Assembly (NCBI GenBank): GCA_964537685.1
Contig: CAZICM010000024.1
Location: forward strand, 62,001-126,000
Source of the DNA: CAZICM01 sp964537685
GTDB lineage: Bacteria > Myxococcota_A > Polyangia > Polyangiales > Polyangiaceae
Reading direction: 5' to 3'
Length of the DNA stretch: 64,000 nucleotides
The notes beneath the pieces are model-generated. The model was given only the letters and a program-made list of their open reading frames with translations. It had not been told where the DNA came from and ran no database searches. Position numbers and translations under genes: made by a program. Position 1 is the first letter of the stretch, and each line of letters opens with the position of its first letter. Below, one piece after another: positions 1 through 10,100 of this stretch.

Positions 1-1
1 C

Positions 2-169
2 GGTGCGTATGTGGTTGCGCTGATGCGGGTGAAGATTGGGCTCAAGGGCAGCGATACCGTGGTCGATACAAGGGTGGCCGAGTTCTGGAAGCTGCGCGAT
101 GGCAAAGTGATTGAGTTAAGGCCCTTTTATTGGGATACCGCGGCGCTGCTTGGCCATGGGCGCTCCTGA
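2..169 (+). CDS. SnoaL/NTF2-like protein, C-terminal fragment
   Basis: The open frame enters from the left edge and stops with TGA at 167-169, giving about 55 visible residues. They read as the last strands of an NTF2/SnoaL-like cone fold: a hydrophobic strand with ALMRVKIGLKG, then the pattern VAEFWKLRDGKVIELRPFYWD that is typical of ketosteroid-isomerase-related proteins. Members of this fold are either small enzymes or ligand-binding proteins, and nothing visible decides which. The sigma-factor gene follows about 23 bases downstream on the same strand. The family call rests on the C-terminal motif only. Confidence 0.6.
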   Translation, partial: GAYVVALMRVKIGLKGSDTVVDTRVAEFWKLRDGKVIELRPFYWDTAALLGHGRS

Positions 170-192
170 GCGGCGAGAGGGGGCGTTCAGGC

Positions 193-753
193 ATGGCGGA
201 GCAATCCATCACTCTCCTCTTGCAGGCGTGGGCTCGGGGCGATGAGCAGGCGCTGCATCATCTGACGCCGCTTGTGTATGGAGAACTTCATCGCTTGGCC
301 GCTTCCTATATGCGGCGGGAACGGCAGGGCCATACCTTTCGTACCACCGAGCTTGTTCATGAGGCGTTCATCCGCCTGGCCGGGAGCGATGGCTTGGCCT
401 TTGCCGATCGGGTGCAATTCTTTGCCCTGGCGGCCCGCCAAATGCGCCGTATTCTTGTCGATCATGCCCGCCGCCGCCGGGCCGAAAAACGAGGAGGAGC
501 CGAGCGGCCGCTAACCTTGGATGAGACCATCGCCGCCCAGGAACGTCCCGAGCTGCTCTGCGCGCTGGATGACGCGCTGAATGAGCTGGCCAATGTCGAT
601 GAGCGCAAAGCCCGCGCCATCGAGTTGCGCTATTTTGGGGGCATGTCTCAAGGCGAAATGGCGGCCGTGCTGGGCGTTCACGAAAATACCGTCGCCAGGG
701 ATTTGCGTTTGGCAGAGGCTTTTCTGCTCGCGCAGATGAAGAACAATGTATGA
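193..753 (+). CDS. ECF-type RNA polymerase sigma factor (TIGR02999/Sig70_X6-like)
   Basis: A 186-residue sigma-70-like regulator that should direct RNA polymerase to a specific promoter set. Region 2 contains TTELVHEAFIRLAG and FFALAARQMRRILVDHARRR, the signature of the ECF subfamily often paired with Ser/Thr kinases in Planctomycetes, Acidobacteria and myxobacteria. Region 4 has the helix-turn-helix YFGGMSQGEMAAVLGVHENT followed by VARDLRLAEAFL. I chose the ATG at 193 because the protein then begins just before the conserved helix; an in-frame ATG at 130 would only add residues overlapping the preceding gene. Its TGA overlaps the kinase start by four bases, so the pair is probably translationally coupled. 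The kinase may control the sigma factor's activity; that link is inferred from context. No anti-sigma factor gene is present. Confidence 0.9.
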   Translation: MAEQSITLLLQAWARGDEQALHHLTPLVYGELHRLAASYMRRERQGHTFRTTELVHEAFIRLAGSDGLAFADRVQFFALAARQMRRILVDHARRRRAEKRGGAERPLTLDETIAAQERPELLCALDDALNELANVDERKARAIELRYFGGMSQGEMAAVLGVHENTVARDLRLAEAFLLAQMKNNV

Positions 754-3700
754 CGCCCGAACGCTGGAAGCGCATCGAGGACATCTTTGATGCCGCGCTG
801 GAGCTGCCCCGGGAAGAGCGGGATGCGCTGCTCGTGCGGATGTGCGGCGATGATGGGGAGCTGAGGGCGGAAATCCAGGGGCTTCTCGAGAATGCAGAGG
901 GGGCGTCCGAAGGTCTGAACCAAGTCATTGGCCGTGAAGCCGTGCTGATTCAGCAAGAGGCCATGCCTGCCTTGGAAGGGAGAAAAATTGGGCACTACAG
1001 GCTGATTCGGGAACTCGGGCGGGGAGGTATGGGTATCGTTTATGCTGGAGAGCGCGATGATGGGGAGTACCGCACAGAAGTCGCCATAAAATTGCTCTAC
1101 CATGGGCTGGAGACAGCGGGCGCGGCAGCCCGGCTTCGGGATGAGCGTCAAATGCTGGCAAAGCTTACGCATCCAGGCATTGTCCGCTTGCTTGACGGCG
1201 GCACGACCGAGGAAGGCGTGCCTTATTTTGTGATGGAACGGGTGGAGGGCAAGCCTTTGACGGCTTATGCGGTCGGGCAGAATCTCCCGGTGAGAGCGCG
1301 TCTTGTCCTGTTTAGAAAGGTATGCGATGCCGTTGCGTTTGCGCATGCAAAGCTGATTGTTCACCGCGATATCAAGCCGGGCAATATTCTGGTCACGCCA
1401 TCGGGAGAGCCTAAACTGCTCGATTTTGGCATTGCGAGGTGGCTTGATCGGGAACAGGAAGCCCACACGCGGACGGGCATGAGGCTGCTCACGCCTGAAT
1501 ATGCGAGTCCAGAGCAGGCGCGGGGCGAGCCGATCTCAACATCGGCGGATGTGTATTCGCTGGGTGCGGTATTGTACGAGCTTTTGTCAGGGGTGCCGGC
1601 CCGGCGCATGGAAGGCGATGATCTCTCGGCGCTGCAAGCCATGCTTGACGAGGATCCGCCCAAGCCGAGCGCGGTTGCACCCAAGGCTATCGCGCCAATC
1701 CTGGCGGGCGATTTGGACAATATTGTACTGAAGGCGATGCGCAAGGACCCGGCGCTGCGCTATTCATCGGCGGACAAGCTTTCCGATGATCTTGGGCGTT
1801 ATCTCGATGGATTGCCTGTGCAGGCCCGGGCGCCCACGATGAGCTATGTATTAAAAAAGTTTGTTTGGCGGACCCGCGGTATTTTGGCGACGCTGGCCTT
1901 TGTGATCGGATCGCTGAGCGTGGCCACCGGGGTTTCGCTGCGGCAGGCGAAACGGGCCGACGTTCAGGCGGCCCGCGCGGATGAACAAGCCCTGCAAGCG
2001 ATGGAGGAAGCCCGGAGGGCCCGAAACGCAACCCGGATCGCGGTAGCCCGGGAGCGGCAGGGAGATCCAACGGTGGCGCTGGCCTTGCTTCGGGAAATTG
2101 AGCCGGGGGCATTACCCAGGGGATGGTCGGCGCTGGCATCCTCGATGCGCGACGCAGGGGTTGCCTCCATGGTTTTTTTACATGATGAGACGGTGTTTGA
2201 CGCGGTATTTTCTCCGGATGGCGGGTCGGTTGGTAGCGGCGGCGCGGACAAGCAGGTGCGGATTTGGGATATCCATGGCTTGGGCGAGCCCGTTGTGTGG
2301 AAGGGGCACGAGGCTGAAGTGGTGCGGGTTGCGTTTAGCCCCGATGGCAAGCAGATCGCGTCTTCGTCCAGGGATAAGACCATTCGGGTATGGAATACGG
2401 ATGGCACGGGTGAGTCCATGGTATTGCGGGGGCATACGGCGAGTGTTGGAGGGGTGGCATGGAGTCCAGACGGCAAGCATATCGCTTCGGCTTCTCAAGA
2501 TCGCACGGTACGGATATGGAACGCCGATGGAACTGGGCCGCCCCTTGTGCTTGAAGGTCATACAGAGGGCGTGAATTCGGTGGCGTGGGATCGCTATAGT
2601 TCCCGGCTTGTATCGGCATCGAGGGATAAGACGATTCGGGTATGGAATGCCGATGGCTCGGGCAGCCCTCGGATTTTGCAGGGCCATGATGGAGCTGTTT
2701 CATCGGCAAGCTTTAGCCCCCACGGTGAAAGAATCGTTTCGTCTTCCGAGGATAAAAGCGTGCGGGTGTGGGATGCCGATGGTTCGGGCAAGCCGCTTGT
2801 GCTTGAAGGTCATCATAACGGCGTGACAAGGGCTTCGTTTAGCGCGGACGGAAAGTATATTGTCTCGGCGTCCTACGATAAGACGGTTCGGTTGTGGAAT
2901 GCCGATGGTTCGGGACAGAGCGTTGTCCTGCGCGCCCACGATCATTTTGTCACTGGTGCGGCATTTGCTCCGGATGGCCGGCATATTGTGTCGACTTCAT
3001 GGGATAAGACCGCGCGTATTTCCGATACATTGAATCTTGCGCGGCCGATCGTGTTCAGGGGGCATGAAAGTCCTGTGAATTCGGCTGTATTCGATCCCAG
3101 CGGCCGGCGCATTGTTTCTGGTTCCTTGGATGGCACCGTGCGCGTTTGGGATGCGGAAGGAAAGGAACAGCCCTTGGTACTGCGGGGACATGAAGGTTTT
3201 GTCTATCGCGCGGCCTTCAGTCCAGATGGCAAGCGCATTGCGTCGACCGGAATGGATAAGACCATTCGGATATGGAATGCCGATGGGTCTGGCGAACCGA
3301 TTGTGTTGCGGGGGCATCAATCCTTGGTAACATCGGTGGCTTTTCGCCCGGATGGCCAGAAGCTTGTTTCGTGCTCGTATGACAAGACGGTGCGGGTATG
3401 GAACACCGATGGCTCCGGCGAGCCGATGGTGCTGGAGGGGCATCAAGACCTGGTATTTGGCGCGTTCTTTCGTCCCGATGGCCGGCTGATTGCATCGGTG
3501 TCTTGGGACAATACCCTTCGATTTTGGGACTCCGATGGCAAAGGTCAGCCGATTGCGCCGCGCCGCTTCAACGAGCATCTTCTGTCGCTGGCCTTTAGCC
3601 CCGATGGGAGGCGTATTCTTGTTGGCTCCACCGATAAATGCCTATATTTATGGGAATTTGAAGGCGCCGAAGAGCCCATTGTCTTTAGAGGGCACGAGGG

Positions 3701-4079
3701 CAATACAGACGTGCGCGGCGATCGGGTGTTTACGGCCGATGGCAAGCGATTTGTTTCATCATCCGACGATGGGACGGTGCGTATATGGAGCACGGATGGC
3801 CTGGGGGAACCCGTGGTGCTCCGGACAGGAGGCGAACCTTTTAATATGGCTTCGTGGAGTCCCGATGAAAGGCGGATCGTCGCGGCTTCCGATGATAAGA
3901 CCCTGATTGTGTGGACCGATATTGAGCCTTTTACAGGAACGGACGATCCCCGGTTGTGGAAGGCAACGGATTACTGCATGCCCATGGAGGTCCGCCGGAA
4001 ATTACTCGACTTTTCCGAGGCTCAATCGGCCATGGATTTGGAACGCTGCACAGAGCGCGTCCGGCGGTTCAGGGAATAA
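750..4079 (+). CDS. Ser/Thr protein kinase with 14 WD40 repeats
   Basis: A 1109-residue Hanks-type kinase fused to a WD40 platform. The kinase domain spans about residues 80-345: Gly loop GRGGMG, catalytic Lys114 in VAIK, HRDIKPGN with Asp207, and DFG at 225-227, so it should be active. The acidic N-terminal 75 residues match the usual leader of sigma-factor-linked kinases. One hydrophobic stretch at about residues 375-395 (ILATLAFVIGSLSVATG) probably crosses the inner membrane, placing the propellers outside the cytoplasm. From about residue 470 there are 14 WD40 repeats of about 42 residues, each like SPDG-IxSxSxDKTVRVWNxDGSGEP-LxGH, enough for two seven-bladed propellers. The gene overlaps the upstream sigma factor by ATGA and ends facing the RHS gene. 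The substrate is unknown. Confidence 0.95.
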   Translation: MTPERWKRIEDIFDAALELPREERDALLVRMCGDDGELRAEIQGLLENAEGASEGLNQVIGREAVLIQQEAMPALEGRKIGHYRLIRELGRGGMGIVYAGERDDGEYRTEVAIKLLYHGLETAGAAARLRDERQMLAKLTHPGIVRLLDGGTTEEGVPYFVMERVEGKPLTAYAVGQNLPVRARLVLFRKVCDAVAFAHAKLIVHRDIKPGNILVTPSGEPKLLDFGIARWLDREQEAHTRTGMRLLTPEYASPEQARGEPISTSADVYSLGAVLYELLSGVPARRMEGDDLSALQAMLDEDPPKPSAVAPKAIAPILAGDLDNIVLKAMRKDPALRYSSADKLSDDLGRYLDGLPVQARAPTMSYVLKKFVWRTRGILATLAFVIGSLSVATGVSLRQAKRADVQAARADEQALQAMEEARRARNATRIAVARERQGDPTVALALLREIEPGALPRGWSALASSMRDAGVASMVFLHDETVFDAVFSPDGGSVGSGGADKQVRIWDIHGLGEPVVWKGHEAEVVRVAFSPDGKQIASSSRDKTIRVWNTDGTGESMVLRGHTASVGGVAWSPDGKHIASASQDRTVRIWNADGTGPPLVLEGHTEGVNSVAWDRYSSRLVSASRDKTIRVWNADGSGSPRILQGHDGAVSSASFSPHGERIVSSSEDKSVRVWDADGSGKPLVLEGHHNGVTRASFSADGKYIVSASYDKTVRLWNADGSGQSVVLRAHDHFVTGAAFAPDGRHIVSTSWDKTARISDTLNLARPIVFRGHESPVNSAVFDPSGRRIVSGSLDGTVRVWDAEGKEQPLVLRGHEGFVYRAAFSPDGKRIASTGMDKTIRIWNADGSGEPIVLRGHQSLVTSVAFRPDGQKLVSCSYDKTVRVWNTDGSGEPMVLEGHQDLVFGAFFRPDGRLIASVSWDNTLRFWDSDGKGQPIAPRRFNEHLLSLAFSPDGRRILVGSTDKCLYLWEFEGAEEPIVFRGHEGNTDVRGDRVFTADGKRFVSSSDDGTVRIWSTDGLGEPVVLRTGGEPFNMASWSPDERRIVAASDDKTLIVWTDIEPFTGTDDPRLWKATDYCMPMEVRRKLLDFSEAQSAMDLERCTERVRRFRE
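2165..3940 (+). repeat. 126-bp tandem repeats encoding WD40 blades
   Basis: Fourteen in-frame units of about 126 bases lie in the kinase gene. Many keep near-identical DNA around the DKTIRVWN core, for example near 2371, 2628 and 3255, which points to recent unit duplication or gene conversion. Units 7 and 11-14 are more divergent. Confidence 0.85.
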
Positions 4080-4118
4080 GCGGGGGTGGGTCAATAAGCG
4101 GCGGGAACTAAGACGGGG

Positions 4119-7100
4119 CTATGGATGCGCTGGAGGAAAGAATGCATTCCAAGCCTTGGCGAATACATTGTTTCCGGTCGCCAAATCATTGGCTGCACAT
4201 GCGCCGATTTGTGAGATGGTATTCATCGTTCCTGCAAAGGGATTTCCTCCCGCATCGATGGCATTGTTGGCCTGGATTGCGGCGACCATGCCCACGGTTT
4301 CGCCGAGCGTTCTCGGACCTTCGACGCCGAGCGCATCCGCGGCAATTCCATAAGCCACTTCCGTGGCCAAGACCGTCGCCGCTACGGGTGCATTGGTTAT
4401 GGTGATGGCTGCGAAGGCAATGGATTCCACGCCGCCATAGAATTGAGGCGCCGCTAACGTCAGCGCTCCCCGGGGACCGCCGCCATTTTGATAGCCTTGG
4501 ATCGCGGCATCCAAGGTCTTGACACCTGCCACAAACACCGCCGCGGGAACAGCCAGTTTGCCTGCGACCTGGCCAAAGGTCGTCGTCTTTCCAAAGGCTG
4601 AAATCACATAGTTTGGATGAATCTGCGCATACATGTTGATGGCATCTTGTCCAATGCCCAGGGCGCCTTCAACGACACCCATGCGATCGCCTTGTTGGGC
4701 TGCCCTGATCGTGGACCAAGCATTTCCGAGCACACCGACCGAACCCAATGGATGTCCCGAGGTGGAATCGATGTTTAACAAGGTGTTGATGCCTGAAACA
4801 CCGGTTGCCGCTGCATCCACAGACGACGCTCCGGCATCGGCCAGCTCACCTAGGCGCGGATCATAGGGTTCCGGATCTTGAACAGGCGGGGGCGAGGGAG
4901 GTTTGGGTACAGGTTTGAGGGCATGTACGCCGCTATGATAACACGTTCCATCCTCTTCGCAATTCACCCGATGGCCGGTGGGATCGTTATAGACCAGGGG
5001 ATTGCCCTTGGCGTAGGCATAACGAAGGAAGCCCCTGGCATCGGCCGCGCCGTCCACGAGCGTATCGACCGATAAGAAGCGACCGGATTCGGCGGCATAC
5101 ATACGGGCGCCAAAGTTATAAAGCCCCGTTTCTTCGTCCAGCTCTTGACCGGTGAATTTTTGGGTACTCACATTGGGGCCTGCCGAGGTGGCATTGTCAA
5201 TTTCACCATAGGGCTTGTAGTTGATGATGGACACCAGCTTCCCAAGATTAGCCGGGTTTGCCGCTTCAGTCATTACAGAAGGGGATCCCAAATGATCGCC
5301 CATCATAAAGTAGGCGGACGGGGGAATTCCAACAGCCGTACTTCCACTCAATGAAGAGGTATCCAGGAGAGGATTGCCATCGAGGGCCATGGCGTCGTCA
5401 CGTTGCCCTTCTGCGCCGCTGCAGCCCATTCCATGGACAACGGTTAAGAGCAGAGCAAGGCATGCCCCAGCAAAAGGCCAGCGCTGCTTTCGGAGACTGC
5501 CCAGCGGCACCGGATTGCGCCTAGGCTTGCGAAACGCGCGCAGACCAAGAAGGGCGCCCGCAATGATCATGAAAGGAACCGGCGATTTGCCATCCTTGTC
5601 CGCGCCCACGCTGATACCCGCGATCACGGTCTTGGAAGTACCCGTATCGCTGGGGACATCATTGGCCGCATAGGATGCCCCGGAGCGTGTAAAGGCGCCA
5701 AGCCTTCCATTCGGCCCATTGACATAGATGGTATGGGTCTGGGTACCCGAGGCATTCACACGCATTTCATATTGGTTATTGAAATAATAGGTCTGCACCT
5801 TGTCGGAGGCGCTGTTGGGCCTGTATTCCTTCTTGACGCGGCTTTCGCCGATAAAGGTATTCCTTTCTTCAACGCTGCCATTGTAGCTTGCGCTGACCAG
5901 CATATTCCTATGGTTGTAGGTATAATTCCAAGACGTACAATATATGCACGGCGTCCGGAGGATCACATTGCCCACGCTATCATACTGGTATTCGATTTCA
6001 GGGCTGCCGTAGAGATAGCCTATGGTGAGCTGCTGTACCCTCTGCGGATGAAAATCAAAGGTATAGCCTTCTTTGCTGCTTAGATTTCCCGCCGCGTTAA
6101 AGGCATAGCTATGGTTAAACGAGCCAGCGCTTCCGCCCGCGCTGCAGTTCGCGCCCGTGCAATTGGCGCCGGCGCCTGAAACGGCTTGAATGAGCCTGCC
6201 GATTCCATCATAGCGCATGGCCCTGGTGCGGTTGGTTTCCACATTGCTAAATCCCGTATTGGAGCGTTCATCGACAATACGCTTGAGGCTCAAGAGCTCA
6301 TTGTGATCGTAGCTTAGATGTTCGATTTCATTGGCCGAGGCACTGAGCGTCGTAATGACCGAAGCCAGGCCGCCCCAATCCTTAAAGGTCTTGACCGAGC
6401 GGTTGGCCAGCAAAAGACCTTTAAAATAATCGATCTGCCCAGCCTGGCCCTCGGCATTATAGCCGCTGAACACAAAGGAATAAGCAGGTACGCCGACGAT
6501 ATTGCAGTTTCCCTGCGCCGATGTATCAAAGAACTCAATCTTCCATAGATGGGTTCCATTGAGGCCCGCATAGGCGCTGGATAAGTTCCTGGTCAGCGAA
6601 CCATCGGGATTGATACGGCAAGAGATGCTGTCATCGGTATCGTTGTAGACCGTCGTTGTTGTCTTGGTGTATCCATCCACCGTTACCGACTGAGATCCAA
6701 GGCGCCCAAAGGCATCATAGGTAAACTGCGTTTGCACGGCCGACTCGTTCGCGGAACCGGGCGTTGTCTTGCTGACGATCTTTCCGGTGGCATAGCCCGA
6801 TGTTCCATAGCTCGTCGTCTCGGCCGGTACGGTCGAAGCCGTGCATGTTGCCGAATTGATGCATTCCCGGATCGGCCGGCCCGCGCTATCGTATAAATAG
6901 CTTGTATTCTTTCCGGCAGCATCCTGTACCCGCGCAAGACGCCCGAAATCGTCGTACCAATACTGCCGCGTAACACTTCCAGAAGGCGTTGTACCACTGT
7001 CCGTTTCGCTCAGCCTGCGGCCAAGGGAATCATAGACAAAACTCAGCGTGCTTCCGCCCACGTTATTCACGGCCACCAAGCGCCCCAGGATATCGTAAGC

Positions 7101-7193
7101 GTAATTGCTCGTCATTGTATCCGCCCCGCTGCCCACCACGCGCCGGATCACCCGGCCTCTGCTATCGGTATAGGTTAGCTCCTCGCGCTGCAC
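4119..7193 (-). CDS. RHS-repeat protein, 3' part of a frameshifted gene
   Basis: This is the downstream piece of the giant gene that begins at 10983; the frame opens at a GTG at 7193 with no convincing ribosome site of its own. It holds YD-type RHS repeats (YDILGRLVAVNN, YDSLGRRLSETD), then an RHS core ending in GDHLGSPSVMTE, KPYGEID, QKFTGQELDEETGLYNFGARMY and AYAKGNPLVYNDPTGH. RHS shells normally enclose a variable C-terminal toxin released by self-cleavage near the core. Here about 290 Ala/Gly-rich, partly hydrophobic residues follow the core; I do not recognise a toxin fold. Just before the core are two hydrophobic stretches (PFMIIAGALLGLRAF and FAGACLALLLTVVHGMGC) that look like membrane segments. 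No immunity gene is visible on the downstream side, where only the kinase ends. Confidence 0.85.
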   Translation of the reverse strand: MQREELTYTDSRGRVIRRVVGSGADTMTSNYAYDILGRLVAVNNVGGSTLSFVYDSLGRRLSETDSGTTPSGSVTRQYWYDDFGRLARVQDAAGKNTSYLYDSAGRPIRECINSATCTASTVPAETTSYGTSGYATGKIVSKTTPGSANESAVQTQFTYDAFGRLGSQSVTVDGYTKTTTTVYNDTDDSISCRINPDGSLTRNLSSAYAGLNGTHLWKIEFFDTSAQGNCNIVGVPAYSFVFSGYNAEGQAGQIDYFKGLLLANRSVKTFKDWGGLASVITTLSASANEIEHLSYDHNELLSLKRIVDERSNTGFSNVETNRTRAMRYDGIGRLIQAVSGAGANCTGANCSAGGSAGSFNHSYAFNAAGNLSSKEGYTFDFHPQRVQQLTIGYLYGSPEIEYQYDSVGNVILRTPCIYCTSWNYTYNHRNMLVSASYNGSVEERNTFIGESRVKKEYRPNSASDKVQTYYFNNQYEMRVNASGTQTHTIYVNGPNGRLGAFTRSGASYAANDVPSDTGTSKTVIAGISVGADKDGKSPVPFMIIAGALLGLRAFRKPRRNPVPLGSLRKQRWPFAGACLALLLTVVHGMGCSGAEGQRDDAMALDGNPLLDTSSLSGSTAVGIPPSAYFMMGDHLGSPSVMTEAANPANLGKLVSIINYKPYGEIDNATSAGPNVSTQKFTGQELDEETGLYNFGARMYAAESGRFLSVDTLVDGAADARGFLRYAYAKGNPLVYNDPTGHRVNCEEDGTCYHSGVHALKPVPKPPSPPPVQDPEPYDPRLGELADAGASSVDAAATGVSGINTLLNIDSTSGHPLGSVGVLGNAWSTIRAAQQGDRMGVVEGALGIGQDAINMYAQIHPNYVISAFGKTTTFGQVAGKLAVPAAVFVAGVKTLDAAIQGYQNGGGPRGALTLAAPQFYGGVESIAFAAITITNAPVAATVLATEVAYGIAADALGVEGPRTLGETVGMVAAIQANNAIDAGGNPFAGTMNTISQIGACAANDLATGNNVFAKAWNAFFPPAHP

Positions 7194-10100
7194 GCCCAGA
7201 TTCGATAGCTTGGTTGTTTGTCAAGTGCGGCCCTGAATAGATATGATCGATGCGCGGCCTTCCATCATCAAAAGTCTGATAAGAAAGCCGTCCCTGCGCA
7301 TCATAGAAAGACCGCGAATACTTCCCGCTTCCTCCGCCGCAGTCGCTATAGCCCGGATTGGATACCGCCGAAATACGGCCCTTGGAATCATATTGCGTGC
7401 AGGTATATGCAGTTTTTGCCGCGGAACCGTCATCCGACTGAACCGATGTCTTGATCTCGCGGCCCATACCGTCCTTGAGCAGGCTTATCTGGCGCATCTT
7501 GCCAATCTTATCCGTTGAAACAGAGGCCACTTCCTCCGTCCACGATGGATAGGCAATGCTCTTGCGCAGCACCCCATTCACCAACGAGCTCACAGGCCGG
7601 TGCAGGGTATCGTAGTCGCTGTAGCTGACAAGGCCATCAGGCGAAATTTGCATCGTAATTTGCCCCCAAGCATCATAGGTGGACGAACTGGTCTGTCCCA
7701 AGGCGTTGGCCGCGGAAATGGCCGCGCTTTGATAGAAGGGGCTTAACAGGCTTTGCTCATATTGGGTGGTCGTGGTCACGCCCCCAGCGTCCGTCATCGT
7801 TGCGATCTCGCCAAAGCTGGTATAGGCCATGGAGCCTTGCGATACCCAGCGCCACTCGTCGATCAAATACGATTGCTTGAGCACGGGCCGGCAATCCGAG
7901 GCTTGAAAGCTGGTCTTTTTATGCGAAAGCAATTGATTGTTGGGAGCGTTTAGAATCTTCTCTTCGAGCACGGGAGAGGAGATCAGCGCTCCAGGGCAAG
8001 TGGGCGCGGCCTGCGCGTTAGCCCGGTAGATAAAGATTTGCCGCGTATCCGGGGTGGCCGTGCCCGCCATATCCTTGCTCGAGGAAAATTGAATCTCTTT
8101 GAGCTGCCCAATGGATCCCGTATCCGCGGGAACATTGTTATCGCCGTAATAGATGCGATCCTCCACGGTGGTTCCGCTCAGCGTCCCCGCATTGTAGACT
8201 TCGCTTCGGACGCTGCTGATCCGGGGGAAAGTCTCCTGCGACGCTCCCGCCGTAGAGCTGGCTGCAGTTAAGCCGCCAATCGAATAAAAGTATTCTTTCT
8301 TGTCCCAGCGCTGCCAAGCCCCATCAAACGAAGTCTCATACCATTTCATGCCCGCAATCTTAAAATCGCTGTTGTCCGGGGGATCGGAGCCAATAGGAGT
8401 GGTTTGATAAAACCATGTCTTGTTGGTCACGCCGCCGATACCTCCGCCGAAGTCCCTGGAACTGATCCACCGGAACCCCAGGTTTTTACCGCGCCGTTCC
8501 CAATCGGAGCTCAGGTATTTGCGGCCATCATAAAAGGTATGACGGGTTTCATGGGGAAAATTCTGGCCATTATCGGGCGAGCGCCGAACCGTGACGGCCA
8601 ATTGCCGGGGAGATGTGTCGGCCACATTGGGCCAGCCCATGGGAACCGAATGTGGCTGATTGGTGGCATTAAACGAAGTCACAATCGCGCAATAATCGGG
8701 GCTGGGACAATGATCCACCGCCGACTCATAAGCGACCTCGGTAATTCCCCCGTAGCCATTATCGATTCGGGTCAAGAGATCGGGCGTGGAGTTATTGGCC
8801 TTGTAGATCCGCAGATGCAGGGTACCCGACTGAAGAAAACCCTGAACGATATCGCTTTGGCCATCACCGTCCACATCCATCCATTGGGCGCTGACATGGC
8901 CGGCATCAAAGCCTGGGAAATGCTGCTCGACAGCGGGATCGAAGATACCATCGGCCTGGGTATAAATGCCCCGCGACTTATGAACGACCACGGTGAAATT
9001 GCCATTGGCCGCATACATACGAAGCAAATCGCTCTTTTTATCGCCGTCGATATCCATCAGGGAACGGCTTTCACCATAAATAGCCATCCTCCCCAAGTCC
9101 TCCGAACCTTCGCCTCCCCATACCTGATTGCTATGGTTGGTCGGATCGCGGAAGCCATAGCCATTGGAGAGATAGGTTTCGGCCTGGCTTGCATCGGCAC
9201 GCAAGTCCACCAGATCGGCCAGCCCGTCGCCATTCACGTCACCCGTTAGAAAAGCGCTATGCCCCGCGGCCCGGCATCCATTTTGGGTCATCCGGTAATA
9301 GGGCTTATAGTTATTGGCTCCATTGGATAGCAGCACATACCACAGATTGGTATCGCCCGCGTCGCAATTATAGGGATCCCCGCCGCCTTCAATATGAATG
9401 TTCAACAGATCGGTCTTGCCATCTCCATTCACATCCATCGGAAACCAATCGGGATATTGCTTTTCGGTCAGGGGGCTGGCCGAGCTGGCCGCCTCAAAGC
9501 CCGCGCCATTGGAGCGGTATACATAGGTAATGGTCGTCGTTCCGCTCTCGGTAAGCTGAACAATATCCTGGCGCCCATCGCCGTCCACATCGACGGTACG
9601 GAATCCGCCGCTCGTATAGCCTTCGACATTGCCCAGCGTCCAAGGAGGCTGCTCCGTGCAAGCCCCGAATCCGCTCACCGTGGATAGGCAGGTAATGATC
9701 GCCACCCGGTTGCAATCGACGGAACAGCTCTTCTTGACCATCACCATATCTTTTTTCTGATCCCCGTTCACATCCATGGCCGCATAGAACAGCGAGCCTT
9801 GGATATCGGTGCTCATATTGAGGTTGGTGATGGTTACAAAGCCTGAGCCTGTCGAATCATAGCGGAGCATATTGAGAGTTCCGGCGTTGCCCCATACCTG
9901 GCCTAGGTCTTCGCGGCCATCGCCGTTAAAGTCGGCGGTGATCCAGGACTGCGCGCCTATTCCCTGCAGCGTATTCTGGGCGGGCAGCGCCGTATAGAAG
10001 TTCGACGAGCTATTCGTGCCTTTATAACTAAATGTTTGCGCCGGGAAAGCCGCTATGCCATCCGTACCAAACTCCTGAACCTTGCACAATCGGCTTCGGC

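Noticed and set aside
8404..9249. A 281-residue plus-strand open frame opposite the FG-GAP region
   Set aside because: Antisense to clear DxDGDG calcium-binding repeats, without recognisable domains.
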